This document shows positions 38,496 to 47,100 of a stretch of DNA of 64,000 bases, one piece after another (position 1 is the first letter of the stretch; each line of letters opens with the position of its first letter). Position numbers and translations under genes: made by a program. Source of the DNA: Balneolaceae bacterium (GTDB taxonomy: Bacteria; Bacteroidota; Rhodothermia; Balneolales; Balneolaceae); NCBI GenBank assembly GCA_034521495.1, contig JAXHMK010000010.1, positions 434,001 through 498,000 on the forward strand. The letters are read 5' to 3'. A model generated the notes under the pieces. It worked only from the letters and a program-made list of their open reading frames with translations, made no database searches and was not told the origin of the DNA.

Positions 38496-41400
38496 TTAAT
38501 TGAGCTTGGATTGTATGATATTGGCTATGGAGTCGCTGTAACCGGCTATGGTTGGATGCTCAAAAAGCTCCCGAAGCGGAATTTCCAAACCTAGCTTTTC
38601 CTCCATTCGCGATGTGATACGAATAGCGGCCAGAGAATTGCCGCCGAGCGCCAGGAAACTATCAAATACGCCAATTTCATTCACTTGAAGGACTTCTTGC
38701 CAAGTAAGGGAAATCATTGCTTCTAAATCATTCCTGGGAGCCTGGTAAGTGCTTGTATTGGTAAATTGCGAGTTAGGGTCGGGAAATTTTGCTTTATCTA
38801 CTTTTCCATTAGCTGTTACGGGAATCTCTTCAACATGAATAAACCGGTTTGGAATCATATATCCTGGCAAAAAATTGGAGAGTTCATTTTGCAGTTTCTC
38901 GTCATCAAAACGTTTTCCTGTATAGTAAACAACGATCCCCTTCGTCAAATGAGACGGGTCAAAATCATAGCCAATTTCGTCCATCATTTTAAAAACTTCT
39001 GCCTCGTCAATCTCTTCATTAATTTCATCGATCGATTCCTTCCTTGTTTTATGACCAATTCTAACATCCCAGCTGTATGGGAATGCATAGTTGCTGTATC
39101 CTTCCTTCTTCTTATGGACATAAATTCCCAATTGATTGATTAGACAATTTGTGCTCCTGCCGGTATCGGTGGGTCGCTTCCAGCCCAATGTTTCATCCAA
39201 ATACTTATACATTTCAGCCAAACTGCTGTCGCAAAAACGATAAAAGTCTACAAATTCAACCTTCTCAAACACTTCATCATTCTCAAAAATAGAGACATCC
39301 AGGTGCTCTGATACAGCATCGTCGATGCGATGATACTCTTTGCGAGCTTCTAAAATAATTTCATCAATATTTTTTATACTCGTATTACTTTTAAAGAGTT
39401 CTTCACTGAGCCTGGTTTCAAAAAACTGTCCCCTGGATAAACCCGTTACAATGATGGGGATATTTTTTTCCAAAGCTACATGCGTGCTCAATGTATAAAT
39501 GGCCTTGAAGCATCCGTTGCAAACATTGCTGTGTCGCTGTAAACTATCCACAAAAATCTCGTTCATAGCATCTGTGGAATCGATCAGCAGATCCACGCCA
39601 AGATCATTGCAAATTTTACGAGCGTTATCGAGAGCTTCTTCAGAGATAAAACCATTATCGAAATTGTAGGCTAATACACGAAAACCAAGTTCTTTCAGCT
39701 TCGCGAGTGCATACGTACTGTCCTTTCCTCCGCTCAGAAGCATGATGCAATCATACTCGCTGTAACTTCTTTTTCGTCTGTTGATCAACTCTCTCAGATC
39801 ATCCATGGTTCGAAAGTAATGGGATACCTGAGACTGGTAATTATCAAAATTTTGGCACAGGGAACAGACACCTTCCGAATTGTAACTTATCGAGGGATAA
39901 TTGGAGGGCAGGCCACATGAGGTACAATAAAACAGGTTTTCAGCTTTGTTTCGAATATCGTTATCCCAAACCATAGCTACTGTTTGAGTCGATTCTGTGA
40001 CCTTAGCAACTGCAGTTTCTATCTCCCCGAGTTCTATTCTATACCCATTGAGTTTAACCTGGTCATCTTTTCTGCCCAAAAACTCAAAATAACCCTCTTC
40101 ACTGATGCGTGCGTAATCACCGGTTTTATATAATCGTTGGTTTGGAAACAGTTCATGTTCAATGAATTTTTCTTCTGTAAGGGAGTCATTTCCCAAATAT
40201 CCTTTTGCGACGCCATGGCCCATCAGGTAGATTTCGCCGGTGGTATTTGGCAATACAGGTTTCAATTCTTCATTAAATAAAACTGCGTGCATATTCCTGA
40301 TCGGTTTACCGATAGGCACTTCAGAACTGGTATCTGTTTCCGGATCAAATTTGTGAAATATGCATCCCACGGTAGCTTCTGTAGGCCCATATTCGTTATA
40401 AATGCTGAGTTGATTGCCATATGATTCTTGAAAGCGACCGGCCAGGGCTGTGGAGAACGATTCTCCGCCAACGATAAGAGCTTGTAGGTTGGAATGGTAG
40501 GGAAGATTATTTTTCACTAACTCCAGGTGAGTTGGAGTAGCTTTAATAAGGTTAAAATTTTGATGATTAAAAACCGATTTTAGATCAACGATCTCTTCTT
40601 TTTCATTTTCAGGATAAACGGTACTAACTCCACCTGAGATCAGGGGCAAAAACAATGAAGTGAGTGTTAAATCAAAACCGATAGAGGTAAACAATGGTGA
40701 GTGAACAGGCGCTTTGTTCAAATAGAAATCGTTAGCCCAAAATATATAATTTGCAAACGAATGATGACGAACCTCCACGCCTTTAGGATTGCCTGTACTG
40801 CCTGATGTATAGATCACATACATGGGATCGCTTGGATCTATTTTTTGAATCGTGCATTCTGATAATTCCTGTTCTTCGATCTCCTGTATTATGGCTAAAT
40901 CTATTGTCAGTGCTGCATTTGTATCCTCTTTGATATACTCAGCTCTTGATACAGGGGTCGAAATTGGGATCGGAACCGCACAGTTATTATTGAACAATAC
41001 ACCAAACAGGGCTTCAACATACTCTATACTTCTGGGAAGATGGAGGTTAACTTTTTCCTGTGTTTGAACTCCTTTGGACTGTAAATATGCCGCGATACTC
41101 GATGCTTTTTGAAACAAGTCCTGATAGGAAAGTTCTGTTTCGCTCTGCACAAGTGCAATCCCATTTGGGTTGGTATCCACGTGGTGAAGAAAATGCTCCA
41201 ACACATTTCCTTCAGTTTCTGTGAAGGAGTAGGAAAGTAGTTTTTCGATCTCAGGAGTTAACCGGATTTCATTCAGAACTTGTTCAGGATTTAACGAGAG
41301 CTTATCTAAAGTAGCCTTTAGGTAAGTAATGAAATCCTTTCGGTTTTTAGGAGTGAAGTACTGATCATTAAAATCGATACAGAGATGAAAATTTCCCGTT

Positions 41401-42515
41401 CCGTCAAAATCATGAACCTGTACACGCAGTTGATCGGTTTGATCAATAAATCCATTACTCAACCATTTTGATTGAAATTCTATGCCGTTAAAAGAGCCGA
41501 AAGACTGATTGGCATAGTTGAGGACTATATTGAAACCACTCCGTATTTTTGCATTGGTTGCACCTGGTTTTGCAAATTTCAGCAGTTCAAAGACCTGATT
41601 TTGTACTTTTTTATAGAGAGTTTGAAAACTCTCATTTTCTTCGATCTTGATGTTTACCGGAAAGAAATCCAGAAATAAACCTGTTGTGTTCTTGTACTCC
41701 GGCTTAACTCTGCTGTGCAAAGGTGTACCGATTCTTAGATCCCGTGTGGAAGAAATTTTATAAACCACGGAAAAAATTGCGGTCATAAAAAGCTGATACA
41801 GTGATAGCTCTTTCGTTAAGCTTTTGAAGTCTTGATGATCTGCCAGTGCAGAGAGTTTTTTTGTCAGGTTTTCACCTAAATCGATATGTTCGCGGGTGCT
41901 GGTGCTTTCTTTGCCAGCTTGTAAGGGAAATAACTCAATTCGTTTGGACGGTTCTGATTTTTCCTCCCAGTATGATATGGATGTTTTATTATCTGCATGT
42001 TGCTCAAATGAGATATAGTCTTCGTATTGATGAGAGCTTACTTCTGACTTTTCATGAAAGTAAAAAGACTTTAAGTCCTTAAAGTAAAGCGTAAAGGACC
42101 AGGCATCGGTGATGATATGATGCAAGTTAAAAAACCAAAAACTTTTATTTTTCCCCTGCAATAAAACTGAATCAAAACATTTTTTTTCCAGGTTAAATTT
42201 ATTCTGGACACGATTATCCAGCCAGGTTTTAATTTCAGTGTCAGAAAAATCCTCGATATCAATCACTTCCAGTTTTTCAGGCTGGTAATCATTTACATAT
42301 TGAACAGGCTTATCCCGTTGCTCAATAAATACAGTTCGCAGGGATTGATGCGTTTGCAAAAGTTTATTGAATGCGTCATTGAATCGATCGGCATCGAGTC
42401 TCTGATGGAATGTAAACGTAAAAGCTACATTATAGATTGGAAGATCAGGCTGTAATTTTTGTCCTAGCCAGATCAATAGCTGCTGAGAAGTGAGTGTATA
42501 TCTTCTGTCCATCAA
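38496..42515 (-). CDS. NRPS module C-A-[PP-loop insertion]-PCP, predicted Asn-type
   Basis: 1339 residues. Condensation domain about 1-425 with active site HHIITDAW at 132-139. Adenylation domain from about 440: A3 YTSGSTGNPKG 569-579, A5 NEYGPTE 707-713, A7 YKTGD 796-800, A8 GRKDDQVKLNGYRIELGEIE 814-833. It resumes at about 1191 with A9 FLPGYMIP and A10 TANGK (Lys1238). Between lies a foreign domain of some 335 residues (described separately). Carrier domain with Ser1294 in LGGNSL. The ten pocket residues, read by eye, are DLTKIGEVGK, one residue from the Asn code DLTKLGEVGK as I recall it. It begins one base after the upstream carrier-protein gene ends. As the first condensing module it should accept the acyl group from that free carrier. 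Confidence 0.92.
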   Translation of the reverse strand: MMDRRYTLTSQQLLIWLGQKLQPDLPIYNVAFTFTFHQRLDADRFNDAFNKLLQTHQSLRTVFIEQRDKPVQYVNDYQPEKLEVIDIEDFSDTEIKTWLDNRVQNKFNLEKKCFDSVLLQGKNKSFWFFNLHHIITDAWSFTLYFKDLKSFYFHEKSEVSSHQYEDYISFEQHADNKTSISYWEEKSEPSKRIELFPLQAGKESTSTREHIDLGENLTKKLSALADHQDFKSLTKELSLYQLFMTAIFSVVYKISSTRDLRIGTPLHSRVKPEYKNTTGLFLDFFPVNIKIEENESFQTLYKKVQNQVFELLKFAKPGATNAKIRSGFNIVLNYANQSFGSFNGIEFQSKWLSNGFIDQTDQLRVQVHDFDGTGNFHLCIDFNDQYFTPKNRKDFITYLKATLDKLSLNPEQVLNEIRLTPEIEKLLSYSFTETEGNVLEHFLHHVDTNPNGIALVQSETELSYQDLFQKASSIAAYLQSKGVQTQEKVNLHLPRSIEYVEALFGVLFNNNCAVPIPISTPVSRAEYIKEDTNAALTIDLAIIQEIEEQELSECTIQKIDPSDPMYVIYTSGSTGNPKGVEVRHHSFANYIFWANDFYLNKAPVHSPLFTSIGFDLTLTSLFLPLISGGVSTVYPENEKEEIVDLKSVFNHQNFNLIKATPTHLELVKNNLPYHSNLQALIVGGESFSTALAGRFQESYGNQLSIYNEYGPTEATVGCIFHKFDPETDTSSEVPIGKPIRNMHAVLFNEELKPVLPNTTGEIYLMGHGVAKGYLGNDSLTEEKFIEHELFPNQRLYKTGDYARISEEGYFEFLGRKDDQVKLNGYRIELGEIETAVAKVTESTQTVAMVWDNDIRNKAENLFYCTSCGLPSNYPSISYNSEGVCSLCQNFDNYQSQVSHYFRTMDDLRELINRRKRSYSEYDCIMLLSGGKDSTYALAKLKELGFRVLAYNFDNGFISEEALDNARKICNDLGVDLLIDSTDAMNEIFVDSLQRHSNVCNGCFKAIYTLSTHVALEKNIPIIVTGLSRGQFFETRLSEELFKSNTSIKNIDEIILEARKEYHRIDDAVSEHLDVSIFENDEVFEKVEFVDFYRFCDSSLAEMYKYLDETLGWKRPTDTGRSTNCLINQLGIYVHKKKEGYSNYAFPYSWDVRIGHKTRKESIDEINEEIDEAEVFKMMDEIGYDFDPSHLTKGIVVYYTGKRFDDEKLQNELSNFLPGYMIPNRFIHVEEIPVTANGKVDKAKFPDPNSQFTNTSTYQAPRNDLEAMISLTWQEVLQVNEIGVFDSFLALGGNSLAAIRITSRMEEKLGLEIPLRELFEHPTIAGYSDSIANIIQSKLN
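38946..39953 (-). other. PP-loop ATP pyrophosphatase domain embedded in the adenylation domain
   Basis: Residues about 855-1190 of the NRPS. A zinc-ribbon-like start has C864xxC867 and C884xxC887. It is followed by the PP-loop LLSGGKDST at 926-934, which binds ATP in the adenine nucleotide alpha-hydrolase superfamily, then FDNGFISEEA. A further CxxC is at 999-1002 (NVCNGCF) and a Cys at 1124. Three such cysteines recall TtuA-type sulfur transferases that bind an Fe-S cluster; the start resembles N-acetyl sugar amidotransferases (WbpG/WbuX). The insertion site, between A8 and A9, is the one used by methyltransferase domains embedded in other A domains. Confidence 0.88.
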
Positions 42516-42764
42516 TTAATCTTGTTTTTTCTCTAAATATTGTTCAATTGCGTTTAAGTTCATAAAATTTTCAATGACAATTTCGCCAGGAGGGATCTTC
42601 ACACCTGCCTCATTTTCAATGAAAGCTACCAACTTCATAATTCCCATAGAATCGATAATGCCTGAACCAAGCAGATCATCATCATCCGAAATGGAGAGAT
42701 TTGGATCATTTGCAATATCAGTTAGGATGAATGCTTTAATTTTTTGAATCATAAATGGTTTCAA
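42516..42764 (-). CDS. Free-standing peptidyl/acyl carrier protein
   Basis: 82 residues, four-helix carrier with the 4'-phosphopantetheine attachment Ser in SGIIDSMGIMKL (about residue 39). The acidic surface and DSMG sequence resemble the discrete carrier proteins of pyrrole-2-carboxylate pathways and DltC-type carriers. The gene overlaps the end of the adenylation gene by 29 bases, so the two are coupled, and it would be loaded by that enzyme. Confidence 0.88.
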   Translation of the reverse strand: MKPFMIQKIKAFILTDIANDPNLSISDDDDLLGSGIIDSMGIMKLVAFIENEAGVKIPPGEIVIENFMNLNAIEQYLEKKQD

Positions 42765-44307
42765 TGTTATGTATAAGAGCCTTGTAGTTTACTTTTCCTG
42801 CCGACGTCCTGGGAATCTCATCAGTTTCCAAAATTAACTTTGGTATCGAATATTTCGGTAATGATTTATGAATATTTTGTTGTAATTCATCTAATGATGC
42901 ATCCTTCTCTAAGACAACAGTAGCAAATATTTCATTAATTTCATCGAGTTTACAACTATAACATGCTACATGTTTTATCTCAGCATACCTGGCGATGGTT
43001 TCCTCAACCTCATTTAATTCTACCCGGTGACCTCTTGTTTTAATTTGCCTGTCTTTTCGCCCGATAAAATGCAACAGACCATCTTGATCCTCCTTAACAA
43101 GGTCTCCGGTTTTATAGAACTTTTTTTTCAAACCTGAGGCGCTTTCAAGTTCAAGAATTGACTTTTGGGTACGTTCCTGGTTATTCCAGTATCCACGCAT
43201 CATGGTTGATGAATGGATGAGCAATTCACCGATCTCTCCCTGTTTTACGGCTGCATTATTTTTATCCAGTATTAGATGTTCAGTGTCGTCCCATACCTTA
43301 CCCAGTGGTACAGAATCGTAGTTTTCAACTTTTTGGTTTTGATTATAGAAGGTGCATTGATTGACTTCTGCAGGCCCATACACGTTTGAAAAAAAAGCAT
43401 TCGGACAGTGATCCAGGAATTGATTGAGTTGATAAACCGAAAAGGGTTCACCCCCAAATAAAATCCAGCGCAAAGATGACAGGTCTCGGCTTTGCAGATC
43501 TCCCCGTTCCAACAGCTGTTGCAGGACCAATGGAACAGAATACCAAACCGTGACTTTCTCTTGCTCTATCAACTGGCTCAAACTAGCGGGAAATATAGAA
43601 TACTGTTTTCCCAGAATGATACACGTTGCACCTGCCAGAGGGGCTGTGAAATAACCAAGCGTACTCATGTCAAAATGGAGCGGAGAATGGTTGGCTACAG
43701 TATCACTGTCTGAAATATCATACAATGCCTTACTTAGCTTTGCATAACTCAGGCCGCTATAATGAGTATGCATAATTCCTTTTGGAAATCCGGTCGTACC
43801 GGAGGTATACATGATATAAGCCAGGTCACTACTGAGGATTTTTAAATCAGGGAGTTGCGACGGATAGGTGTTCAAGATGTCCCAGGAAAAAGAAGAATGA
43901 GTTGGGTGAGTTGTATCTAAACCAAGGAGAGTAAGTTTTTCGGAAATGGATTGTATGGCAGATGTACAAATCTCTGCAAATGTCTGTTCGCTGATGATAA
44001 TTTTAATGTTGCAGTCGTCCAGGATGTATTGAATTCGTTTAACGGGTGCGTCTGTATCAATAGGTACAAATACACCACCAGCCTTTAAGATCCCATGAAC
44101 AGCAAGTGCACTTTTCACATTTCGGTTCAGCAAAACACCCACACGGTCTCCCTTTTTTAAACCTTTGTCTATTAAGAAATTTGCTATCTGATTTGTCTTT
44201 TGATCGACCTCGGAATACCTAACCGACTCATTTCCAGATTTGAAAGCCGTTTTGCCAGGGACTTTGCGGGCCGATTGCGGGAATATTTGACTAATCGTAT
44301 AAATCAC
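42736..44307 (-). CDS. Stand-alone amino acid adenylation enzyme (proline-adenylase-like)
   Basis: 523 residues, an A domain without carrier. A3 YTSGTTGFPKG at 167-177, A5 NVYGPAE, A7 YKTGD 398-402, A8 GRKDRQIKTRGHRVELNEVE, A10 with Lys505 in TSAGKV. Pocket residues read by eye: D-M-L-Y-L-G-V-Q-C-K, which shares D, L-Y-L, C and K with what I recall for free proline adenylases of the PltF/PigI type. It would form an aminoacyl adenylate and load the next-encoded carrier. Its start abuts the dehydrogenase stop with no gap. Confidence 0.87.
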   Translation of the reverse strand: MIYTISQIFPQSARKVPGKTAFKSGNESVRYSEVDQKTNQIANFLIDKGLKKGDRVGVLLNRNVKSALAVHGILKAGGVFVPIDTDAPVKRIQYILDDCNIKIIISEQTFAEICTSAIQSISEKLTLLGLDTTHPTHSSFSWDILNTYPSQLPDLKILSSDLAYIMYTSGTTGFPKGIMHTHYSGLSYAKLSKALYDISDSDTVANHSPLHFDMSTLGYFTAPLAGATCIILGKQYSIFPASLSQLIEQEKVTVWYSVPLVLQQLLERGDLQSRDLSSLRWILFGGEPFSVYQLNQFLDHCPNAFFSNVYGPAEVNQCTFYNQNQKVENYDSVPLGKVWDDTEHLILDKNNAAVKQGEIGELLIHSSTMMRGYWNNQERTQKSILELESASGLKKKFYKTGDLVKEDQDGLLHFIGRKDRQIKTRGHRVELNEVEETIARYAEIKHVACYSCKLDEINEIFATVVLEKDASLDELQQNIHKSLPKYSIPKLILETDEIPRTSAGKVNYKALIHNIETIYDSKN

Positions 44308-45459
44308 TTAAAACATTAACATTTTTGCAATAATGTTTTTTTGAATATCAGAAGTACCTGCTAAAATTAAAGATCCGACGACATCTCTGAGGTTTCTTTC
44401 AATACCAAACTCGCTTACATAGCCTTTGGCTCCAAAAATACGGATAAAATCCAGGCTATTGGACACAGCAGATTCACTCAACTGTAGTTTTAAAAGTGCA
44501 GAATCCATGGGGACACTTTCTCCATTATCCTTAAGCCAGGCTAGTTTAAAGAGTAATAATTTTGATGTTTCAAGGCGCAGCTTCATATCTGCAATTCGAT
44601 GACTCACTGCTTGAAACTCACCAATGGGTTTACCAAATTGTTTACGTTTTTTAGCATAGTCAACAGCCTCTTCAATTTGTCGCTCCATCGCTCCAATGAC
44701 AGAAGCCAAGATAAAACATCGGTCGTATTCGAGAGAGTAATTGGAAATGCTCATACCTGCGCCTTCTTCTCCAATTCTATTTTCCACAGGTACTTTACAA
44801 TCATTGAAAGTGATAGACCCGAAGGGAGCAGTGCGCATTCCCATTTTTCCCTGGTTTGATGTGGGATTATATCCTTCCGTGTCACTCTCGATAATGAAGG
44901 CCGAAACACCCCATTTCCCAACCTTTGGATTGGTAAGGGCAAATACAATGGCGATATCAGCATTTGGGGATAGGGTGACCCAAACTTTCTTGCCATTTAA
45001 CACATAATAATCTCCCTCACGAATGGCAGTGGTTTGCATGTTAAACACATCAGAACCGGAGTCTTCTTCGGACAAAGCGTGACACCCAATCCAGGTACCA
45101 TCGCTCATTTTTGGTAAATATTTTTCTTTTTGTGTTTCGGTTCCAAATTCTGTGATTGTCATCATCACAGACCACATATGAGCATTCAGGGTTAAACCCA
45201 GGCCATTGTCTTTACAACCATAGCCAATACCGCTCATGGCTAACGTTGCTCTTTGAAGGTTAACGTCTTCAAAGCTACCTCCATATTTAGCAGGTGCAGC
45301 TAAACCTTGAATCCCAAAATCAGCACATTTCTGCCATAAATCTTCAGCAAAAATACTTTGTCGATCACGTTGTTGCACATTGTCATTCAGATGATTTTGT
45401 GCAAATTCCTTTACTTTTTTTTGATATTCTAAATAGTCTGAGGGGAAATCAAAATTCAT
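44308..45459 (-). CDS. Acyl-CoA dehydrogenase family; L-prolyl-carrier dehydrogenase-like
   Basis: 383 residues, FAD flavoenzyme. The N-terminal signature IGYGCKDNGLGLTLNAHMW and the central SEEDSGSDVFNMQTTA are close to the prolyl-S-PCP dehydrogenases (PigA, RedW, PltE group). The acid of the IYEGT motif used by fatty acyl-CoA dehydrogenases is replaced (LILAGTSDIQ), as is usual in enzymes with the base elsewhere (compare LEYDRC). In those pathways the enzyme oxidises carrier-bound proline to pyrrole-2-carboxyl thioester. The start overlaps the upstream gene by four bases. Confidence 0.85.
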   Translation of the reverse strand: MNFDFPSDYLEYQKKVKEFAQNHLNDNVQQRDRQSIFAEDLWQKCADFGIQGLAAPAKYGGSFEDVNLQRATLAMSGIGYGCKDNGLGLTLNAHMWSVMMTITEFGTETQKEKYLPKMSDGTWIGCHALSEEDSGSDVFNMQTTAIREGDYYVLNGKKVWVTLSPNADIAIVFALTNPKVGKWGVSAFIIESDTEGYNPTSNQGKMGMRTAPFGSITFNDCKVPVENRIGEEGAGMSISNYSLEYDRCFILASVIGAMERQIEEAVDYAKKRKQFGKPIGEFQAVSHRIADMKLRLETSKLLLFKLAWLKDNGESVPMDSALLKLQLSESAVSNSLDFIRIFGAKGYVSEFGIERNLRDVVGSLILAGTSDIQKNIIAKMLMF

Positions 45460-46514
45460 CCCTGTACCTCAACTTTTAGAAATTCATAGGGATTTTTGGC
45501 ATCATCGGGTACATACTCAATCTGCATAAACTCTCCGACGTTGTGTTTCTTTGCTAAATCCATAAACAGGTTAAAGACCACCATATCTTCCAATGCCCAA
45601 CCTGTGGAGTCAAAAACTGATACCTGGTTTCTGTAAGTTTCGTGTTGTAGTGGATATTGTACTACCTGGTATAACTCGGGTCCAATGTAGCCTTTAAGGA
45701 GTTGTTGACATTCTCCTTCTTGTAGTGCCTGTTCTAAAAAGTCGGGACAAACAAACGCATCTTTTAGGAGTTCTACAGGCAACTCCACTTTGCCTGGAAA
45801 ATCGGAACCTACAGCGTTGATATGTACATGGCGTTTTGTTGAAATATCCTGGAATAAGGGACCCTCCCCAATTCCAATAGAGGTTTGACTGCAAATCACG
45901 TCACTTTCTTGAACAACCTCTTGAACCGATGAATCGATGATTGGACACTTTATATCCAAAAAATCGACCCGAGTTTTAAAACTCTGTTGGGAATTCGGAT
46001 CGACATCATAAATCAAGACCTTTTCAATTTGCATGATTCTGGAAATCGCGTGCAATTGTGTAACAGATTGTGCTCCGCAACCAATAAGGCCTAAAACACC
46101 ACTCGAAGAATGGGCTAAATACTTCGTAGCTACTGCAGATGCGGCCCCCGTCCGTAGAGCGGTCGGTAAAACTCCATCCATTAAACCTTGCAGATGACCT
46201 TTGGACGTGTTGTAGGAGGAGATGGTAGAAGCAATGGTTGGGATTTGATATTTCCTTGGATTGTTTGGATGGTATCCTACCAGTTTAATAACAATGTCGG
46301 AACCCGATTGATAGATTGGCATCCACTCAACCAAACCCGGCTCTGGTAGTTTATAGTTAAAGCCTGATCGAACCGGAATTTTTAACTGTACGTGATCATA
46401 ATTTCGTACTTCTTCTTCCAACCTGGAAATGAGCAGGTCCATAATTGTATTAATTCCTACAGTATATATCAGCTCCTGAAGATCTTTTTCCTTCAGTAAT
46501 AAAGTTCGATGCAT
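45456..46514 (-). CDS. Ornithine cyclodeaminase/mu-crystallin family protein
   Basis: 352 residues. Family motifs: MPIYQ and IVIKLVGYHPNNP in the substrate domain, TALRTGAASAVATKYLA, the dinucleotide fold LGLIGCGAQSVTQLHA, and NAVGSDFPGKVELP with the catalytic Asp region, ending in FDSTGWALEDMV. Members make L-proline from ornithine, or act as SbnB-like amino acid dehydrogenases or pyrroline reductases. No SbnA partner is present, so 2,3-diaminopropionate is less likely. As first gene of the leftward operon it could supply proline to the adenylase. Its promoter region contains a long inverted repeat. Confidence 0.85.
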   Translation of the reverse strand: MHRTLLLKEKDLQELIYTVGINTIMDLLISRLEEEVRNYDHVQLKIPVRSGFNYKLPEPGLVEWMPIYQSGSDIVIKLVGYHPNNPRKYQIPTIASTISSYNTSKGHLQGLMDGVLPTALRTGAASAVATKYLAHSSSGVLGLIGCGAQSVTQLHAISRIMQIEKVLIYDVDPNSQQSFKTRVDFLDIKCPIIDSSVQEVVQESDVICSQTSIGIGEGPLFQDISTKRHVHINAVGSDFPGKVELPVELLKDAFVCPDFLEQALQEGECQQLLKGYIGPELYQVVQYPLQHETYRNQVSVFDSTGWALEDMVVFNLFMDLAKKHNVGEFMQIEYVPDDAKNPYEFLKVEVQG

Positions 46515-47100
46515 CGTAAATAGTGTCTAAAAATTAAAAACAAAAAATTAGTCCATACACGTAAAGGCTTTGATATTATACTCAAATAATATCAAAAATC
46601 CGCGGAATTAGATCGCTCTGGGTTTTAATATCAGAATCACAAAAAAACAAAATTAATAATTTTTTAATAAAAAGAGCATTCATCTGATTGATACTATGAA
46701 TGTAAAGCTGTTATTTAATCCGAGAATAAAATAATCTGTAAACACTAATTATTTTAAACAGTAAAATCTTTCTGAAAAGAAGCAAATGAATAACCTATGA
46801 AGAGAAGAGTTCCGCGTAAGAATGACAAATCCAGATTATTACGCTATATTTTTTGCGGTAAACCAACATCATATATTCATTCATTAAGGTTTTTTCAGAA
46901 TTATGACCTAATTTAGGAACTGTATTCCTGCAATTTAACGTTCCATTATTTTTATAGGAAAAAATAAAGACTCATTACATCCTTACTTATGCAGTTGTTA
47001 AGAATAGAGTAAATGAGTTAATTTCTTGACCTCAAAAACCACAGATAACATAACCCTGAATAAGCTGTAGTTTGGCTTCAAAGCAAAACTTCTCACACCT
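46515..47100. promoter_or_regulatory. Divergent promoter region of the peptide cluster
   Basis: 586 bases between the two arms, very AT-rich, with no gene. It should contain both divergent promoters. The only strong structured element is the inverted repeat at 46571-46594. A possible -35-like TTGACC lies near 47026 but no convincing -10 follows. Confidence 0.55.
46571..46594. promoter_or_regulatory. Perfect 9-bp inverted repeat, candidate operator
   Basis: TGATATTAT at 46571-46579 and ATAATATCA at 46586-46594 are exact reverse complements with a 6-base spacer. It lies 57 to 80 bases upstream of the first leftward gene. The symmetry and size fit a dimeric repressor site; the half site is reminiscent of Fur/Zur-type boxes but is not a consensus match to any I know. 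Confidence 0.6.

Noticed and set aside
38946-39953. Reading the NRPS insert as a separate gene inserted in the NRPS gene
   Set aside because: The frame is continuous through both junctions, no start signal lies at the junction, and the A domain resumes precisely at A9, so it is an embedded domain.
45456-46514. SbnB-like role making 2,3-diaminopropionate
   Set aside because: It requires an SbnA-type PLP synthase, which is not present in the cluster, so proline supply is the simpler reading, although not proven.
46571-46594. Calling the inverted repeat a Fur or Zur box
   Set aside because: The half site and spacing do not match the consensus I know for either, and no regulator gene is adjacent.
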